This document shows, piece after piece, positions 61,778-64,000 of a stretch of DNA of 64,000 bases. The notes under the pieces were generated by a model. It was not told the origin of the DNA and ran no database searches. It saw only the letters and a program-made list of their open reading frames with translations. The stretch spans positions 1-64,000 of the forward strand of contig JAUJMU010000013.1 of NCBI GenBank assembly GCA_030446715.1. Direction: 5' to 3'. Numbering within the stretch: position 1 is the first letter of the stretch; each line of letters starts with the position of its first letter. The position numbers were made by a program, and so were the translations under genes. This DNA is from Cytophagales bacterium (GTDB lineage: Bacteria > Bacteroidota > Bacteroidia > Cytophagales > 172606-1).

Positions 61778-61951
61778 TTACTCCCTGGTTTCGTTGGTGT
61801 TAGCGGCTTTAGCGGCGAATTCTGCTTTGATCGCCTCGATATCAACGTTCTTGATAATCGGCTTCTTGGTCAGTTGCTTGATCGCCTTTACGCGGTTATT
61901 TGCCTTTGCCCGGTTCCGCAGTTCTTTTCTTTTAAGTCTGGTGACAGCCAT
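61778..61951 (-). CDS. 57-residue basic conserved protein
   Basis: A short minus-strand ORF, MAVTRLKRKELRNRAKANN at the N-terminus and KKPIIKNVDIEAIKAEF in the middle, ending TNETRE. The first half is strongly basic and helical, suggesting nucleic-acid or ribosome binding. I recall similar small proteins in Cytophagales, but no function is known to me. A TTG/TAACTTCG promoter pair lies upstream. The size and codon choice (GTC ACC AGA CTT…) read like a genuine gene. It converges on the aldehyde dehydrogenase gene with a 15-base gap. Confidence 0.7.
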   Translation of the reverse strand: MAVTRLKRKELRNRAKANNRVKAIKQLTKKPIIKNVDIEAIKAEFAAKAANTNETRE

Positions 61952-61991
61952 TGTATTTTCAGTTAATCTCGGTTTTTCAAAAAATGAACCG

Positions 61992-62023
61992 CGAAGTTAA
62001 GCTTTTACCCACGGATGTGCAAG
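61992..62023 (-). promoter_or_regulatory. candidate promoter of the 57-residue protein gene
   Basis: On the minus strand a TTG core at about 62021-62023 and a -7 box TAACTTCG (61992-61999, one mismatch) are spaced by about 20 bases, 41 bases before the ATG. Confidence 0.4.
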
Positions 62024-62202
62024 AAATCGGAGGTAAAGAGTTGGATGGCTGGGTGGTTAAATTGCTGAATGGGTAAGCTGAATAGCTAAACTGTTGTCTG
62101 GCTATTGATTTACTCGTGTGGCAATGCTCCCGCAGAACTGCAATTGAACAACGTAAGCCTGCAGCCTTACAACTCTATCTAGCAATTCAACCATATAACC
62201 CT

Positions 62203-62210
62203 TAGCTTTG
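62203..62210 (+). promoter_or_regulatory. TAnnTTTG -7 box of hisS
   Basis: TAGCTTTG is an exact match to the -7 consensus and ends 19 bases before the hisS ATG. Confidence 0.5.
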
Positions 62211-62229
62211 CGCTTCTTTTCCACAATCC

Positions 62230-63615
62230 ATGCAAAAGCCTACCCTTCCGAAAGGAACCCGCGACTTTGGGCCGGTGCAGATGGCCCGGCGTAACTTCAT
62301 TTTTGATACCATAAAAAGTACCTTCCAGCAGTTTGGCTTCATGCCGCTTGAAACCCCGGCAATGGAAAATCTTTCCGTCCTGACGGGGAAATACGGGGAT
62401 GAAGGCGATCAGCTGCTGTTTAAAATTCTTAATTCCCGCCCCCATGAAGCAAAAGAAGTTGAAAAAGAGAAAATGCAGCAAGAATTCACCCGTTTGCTTG
62501 CGCAAAATTCCAATTCATCCTTATTAACCGAAAAAGGCCTGCGTTACGACCTGACTGTTCCTTTTGCCCGGTACGTGGTGATGAACCGCAACGACATTGC
62601 ATTTCCTTTTAAAAGGTATCAGATCCAGCCCGTGTGGCGGGCCGACCGGCCGCAGAGGGGCCGCTACCGCGAGTTTTACCAGTGCGATGCCGACGTGGTA
62701 GGCACCGATTCCCTGCTCTGCGAGGCTGAAATCGTCTGCATGATGAATCAGGTGCTGACCCAACTGGGCATTACCGACTTTACCATCAAGATCAACAACC
62801 GGAAAGTTTTGACGGCCCTTGCCGAAATGGCCGGGGCACCGGGTCAGGAGGGCCCGCTGTGCGTAGCCATTGATAAGCTGGATAAGATCGGCCGCGAAAA
62901 AGTGGAGCAGGAACTGGCGGAAAGAGGTTTTTCTCCGGAATCCATCGGCAAGCTGGATCCGGTGTTTACCATGCAGGGCACCTTTGGCGAAAAGATACAA
63001 CAACTGCAGCAGTTATTTGCATCTTCGGAAACCGGCCGCGAAGGGGTATCTGAACTGCAGGAAGTAATGGAACTGGTGAACGGCTTTGGCCTCCAAAATC
63101 CACGCCTCGAATTTGATGTGACGCTGGCCCGGGGCCTCTCCTACTACACCGGTGCCATCTTTGAAGTAAAAGTCAACAACGTGCAGATCGGCAGCATCAG
63201 CGGCGGCGGCCGTTACGACAACCTGACCGGAGCATTCGGCCTGCCGGGCGTATCGGGGGTAGGCTTTTCCTTTGGCGTTGACCGAATTTATGATGTAATG
63301 GAAGAACTCGGGATTTTTCCGGCTCATAATGCCGCTTCCACGCGGGTGCTGCTGGTGGCTTTTGACGCCGAGGCCCGAAAATATGCCTTGCCCGTGCTCC
63401 GGCAACTCCGGCAGGCAGGCATCAACAGCGAACTGTATCCCGACCAGACCAAAATGAAAAAGCAGCTGGATTATGCCAACGCCAAATCAATTCCCTGGGT
63501 GGTGCTGATCGGCTCTGATGAAATGGCTAGCGGCCAACTCGCCCTCAAAAACATGCAAACCGGCGAACAGCAATCTGTACCAGTAGAGGGGCTTATTGGA
63601 AAAGTATCCCAATAA
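62230..63615 (+). CDS. hisS: histidyl-tRNA synthetase
   Basis: A class II aminoacyl-tRNA synthetase that charges tRNA-His; 461 residues. The N-terminus is LPKGTRDFGPVQMARR. Motif 1 is in FGFMPLETPAMENLSVLTGKYG; motif 2 is RADRPQRGRYREFYQCDADVVG. The histidine-binding segment ARGLSYYTGAIFEVK and motif 3 (SGGGRYDNL, GVSGVGFSFGVDRI) follow. The C-terminal anticodon-binding domain is TRVLLVAFD…WVVLIGSDEM. The gene is intact with its own promoter, and essential. Confidence 0.96.
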   Translation: MQKPTLPKGTRDFGPVQMARRNFIFDTIKSTFQQFGFMPLETPAMENLSVLTGKYGDEGDQLLFKILNSRPHEAKEVEKEKMQQEFTRLLAQNSNSSLLTEKGLRYDLTVPFARYVVMNRNDIAFPFKRYQIQPVWRADRPQRGRYREFYQCDADVVGTDSLLCEAEIVCMMNQVLTQLGITDFTIKINNRKVLTALAEMAGAPGQEGPLCVAIDKLDKIGREKVEQELAERGFSPESIGKLDPVFTMQGTFGEKIQQLQQLFASSETGREGVSELQEVMELVNGFGLQNPRLEFDVTLARGLSYYTGAIFEVKVNNVQIGSISGGGRYDNLTGAFGLPGVSGVGFSFGVDRIYDVMEELGIFPAHNAASTRVLLVAFDAEARKYALPVLRQLRQAGINSELYPDQTKMKKQLDYANAKSIPWVVLIGSDEMASGQLALKNMQTGEQQSVPVEGLIGKVSQ

Positions 63616-63773
63616 ATAAACCCGTGTTTTCGTTTTATCACCGGGCAGCACTCAATTTACTGTTTTCACCGTTCCTGATGGGCAACCACTTTTGCCATGC
63701 TGATGCGATCCCCTTTCTCCAGTCGGGGGTAATCTCTCAAAATGACAAGAATTTTTGCCCGCCGGACGGCTTG

Positions 63774-64000
63774 GTGAAGCTAAGCCTTTTGTTCGGAATA
63801 CTGCTCTTTTTGCTACTTCCCTCCGCCGGCGCCAGTGCCCAGGCGTGCTTCGGCGCGAACATCACCCGGGGGTGCGCCCCGCTTACGGTCACTATTGACG
63901 ATAAATGCGCCGCTCTCCTGGTCCCTTTTTACAACTACGGCGACGGAACGGTATTTAATCCGAATGCTCCGGTTCCCGACCGGTTCCGGACTACGGCCAA
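63774..64000 (+). CDS. secreted PKD-domain protein, 3'-truncated by window end
   Basis: The frame is open to the right edge. From the GTG at 63774 it encodes a clear signal peptide (KLSLLFGILLFLLLPSAGASAQ) and then ACFGANITRGCAPLTVTIDD…FYNYGDGTVFNP, which matches the start of a PKD/gliding-motility type surface protein: paired cysteines and the YxYGDGT motif. An in-frame ATG at 63678 would add 32 residues ahead of the signal peptide and is less likely. Only about 75 residues are visible, so the rest of the architecture is unknown. Confidence 0.7.
   Translation, partial: MKLSLLFGILLFLLLPSAGASAQACFGANITRGCAPLTVTIDDKCAALLVPFYNYGDGTVFNPNAPVPDRFRTTA

Overview
The window is most likely a contig end from a Cytophagales bacterium (phylum Bacteroidota), in the general range of Spirosoma, Larkinella and relatives. 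The evidence is: C-terminal type IX secretion (T9SS) sorting domains on secreted multidomain proteins; a remnant of a Reg_prop-type hybrid two-component regulator; lipoproteins with Bacteroidota-style lipoboxes; exact TAnnTTTG promoter -7 boxes (waaA, xseA, hisS and others); and almost no Shine-Dalgarno sequences. No rRNA, tRNA or CRISPR array was found. The first ~38 bases look like an Illumina adapter, so the left edge is a contig end and not biology.

Layout. 0-9 kb: two divergent, related PAS histidine kinases, two esterases, a secreted SGNH hydrolase with a ricin-type lectin domain, a decayed hybrid two-component regulator, and an M28 peptidase. 9-14 kb: an outer-membrane porin-like protein, a D-aminoacylase-type amidohydrolase, a VOC-fold protein, and a tiny ORF framed by a promoter and a terminator. 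14-20 kb: an RNA-repair island with rtcB, a frameshifted partner ORF, hicBA, a GNAT acetyltransferase, a lipoprotein, a frameshifted RNA ligase and the C-terminal stump of a polynucleotide kinase. 20-34 kb: waaA, a large T9SS protein (ELWxxDGT repeats, malectin, ricin), an Ig-like periplasmic protein, an aldo/keto reductase, a dienelactone hydrolase, thpR, sodC and a four-PAS kinase. 34-46 kb: a holin-like membrane protein, an SDR, comEC, enoyl-CoA hydratase, an App1 phosphatase, small lipoproteins, an ArsR regulator with its likely operator, and xseAB. 46-53 kb: a frameshifted amidohydrolase, a DCC protein and the tldD/tldE pair. 53-62 kb: a sugar-acid catabolism cluster (IlvD/Edd dehydratase, GntP permease, KDG kinase, KDPG aldolase, divergent aldehyde dehydrogenase) with an Rpn-type nuclease gene and a DUF4240 gene lying inside it. 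62-64 kb: a 57-residue basic protein, hisS and the start of a PKD protein.

Two themes stand out. First, the RNA-repair genes and the sugar-acid genes form two coherent pathways, but each has broken members. Second, every frameshift I could resolve is the loss of a base (one base, or possibly four in the Rpn gene), several in homopolymers. They may therefore be consensus errors and not true pseudogenes. The HTCS remnant (large internal deletion), the kinase stump (5' truncation) and the in-frame stop in kdgK cannot be explained by base loss. Intergenic regions are rich in perfect palindromes and short inverted-repeat elements, several present in more than one copy.
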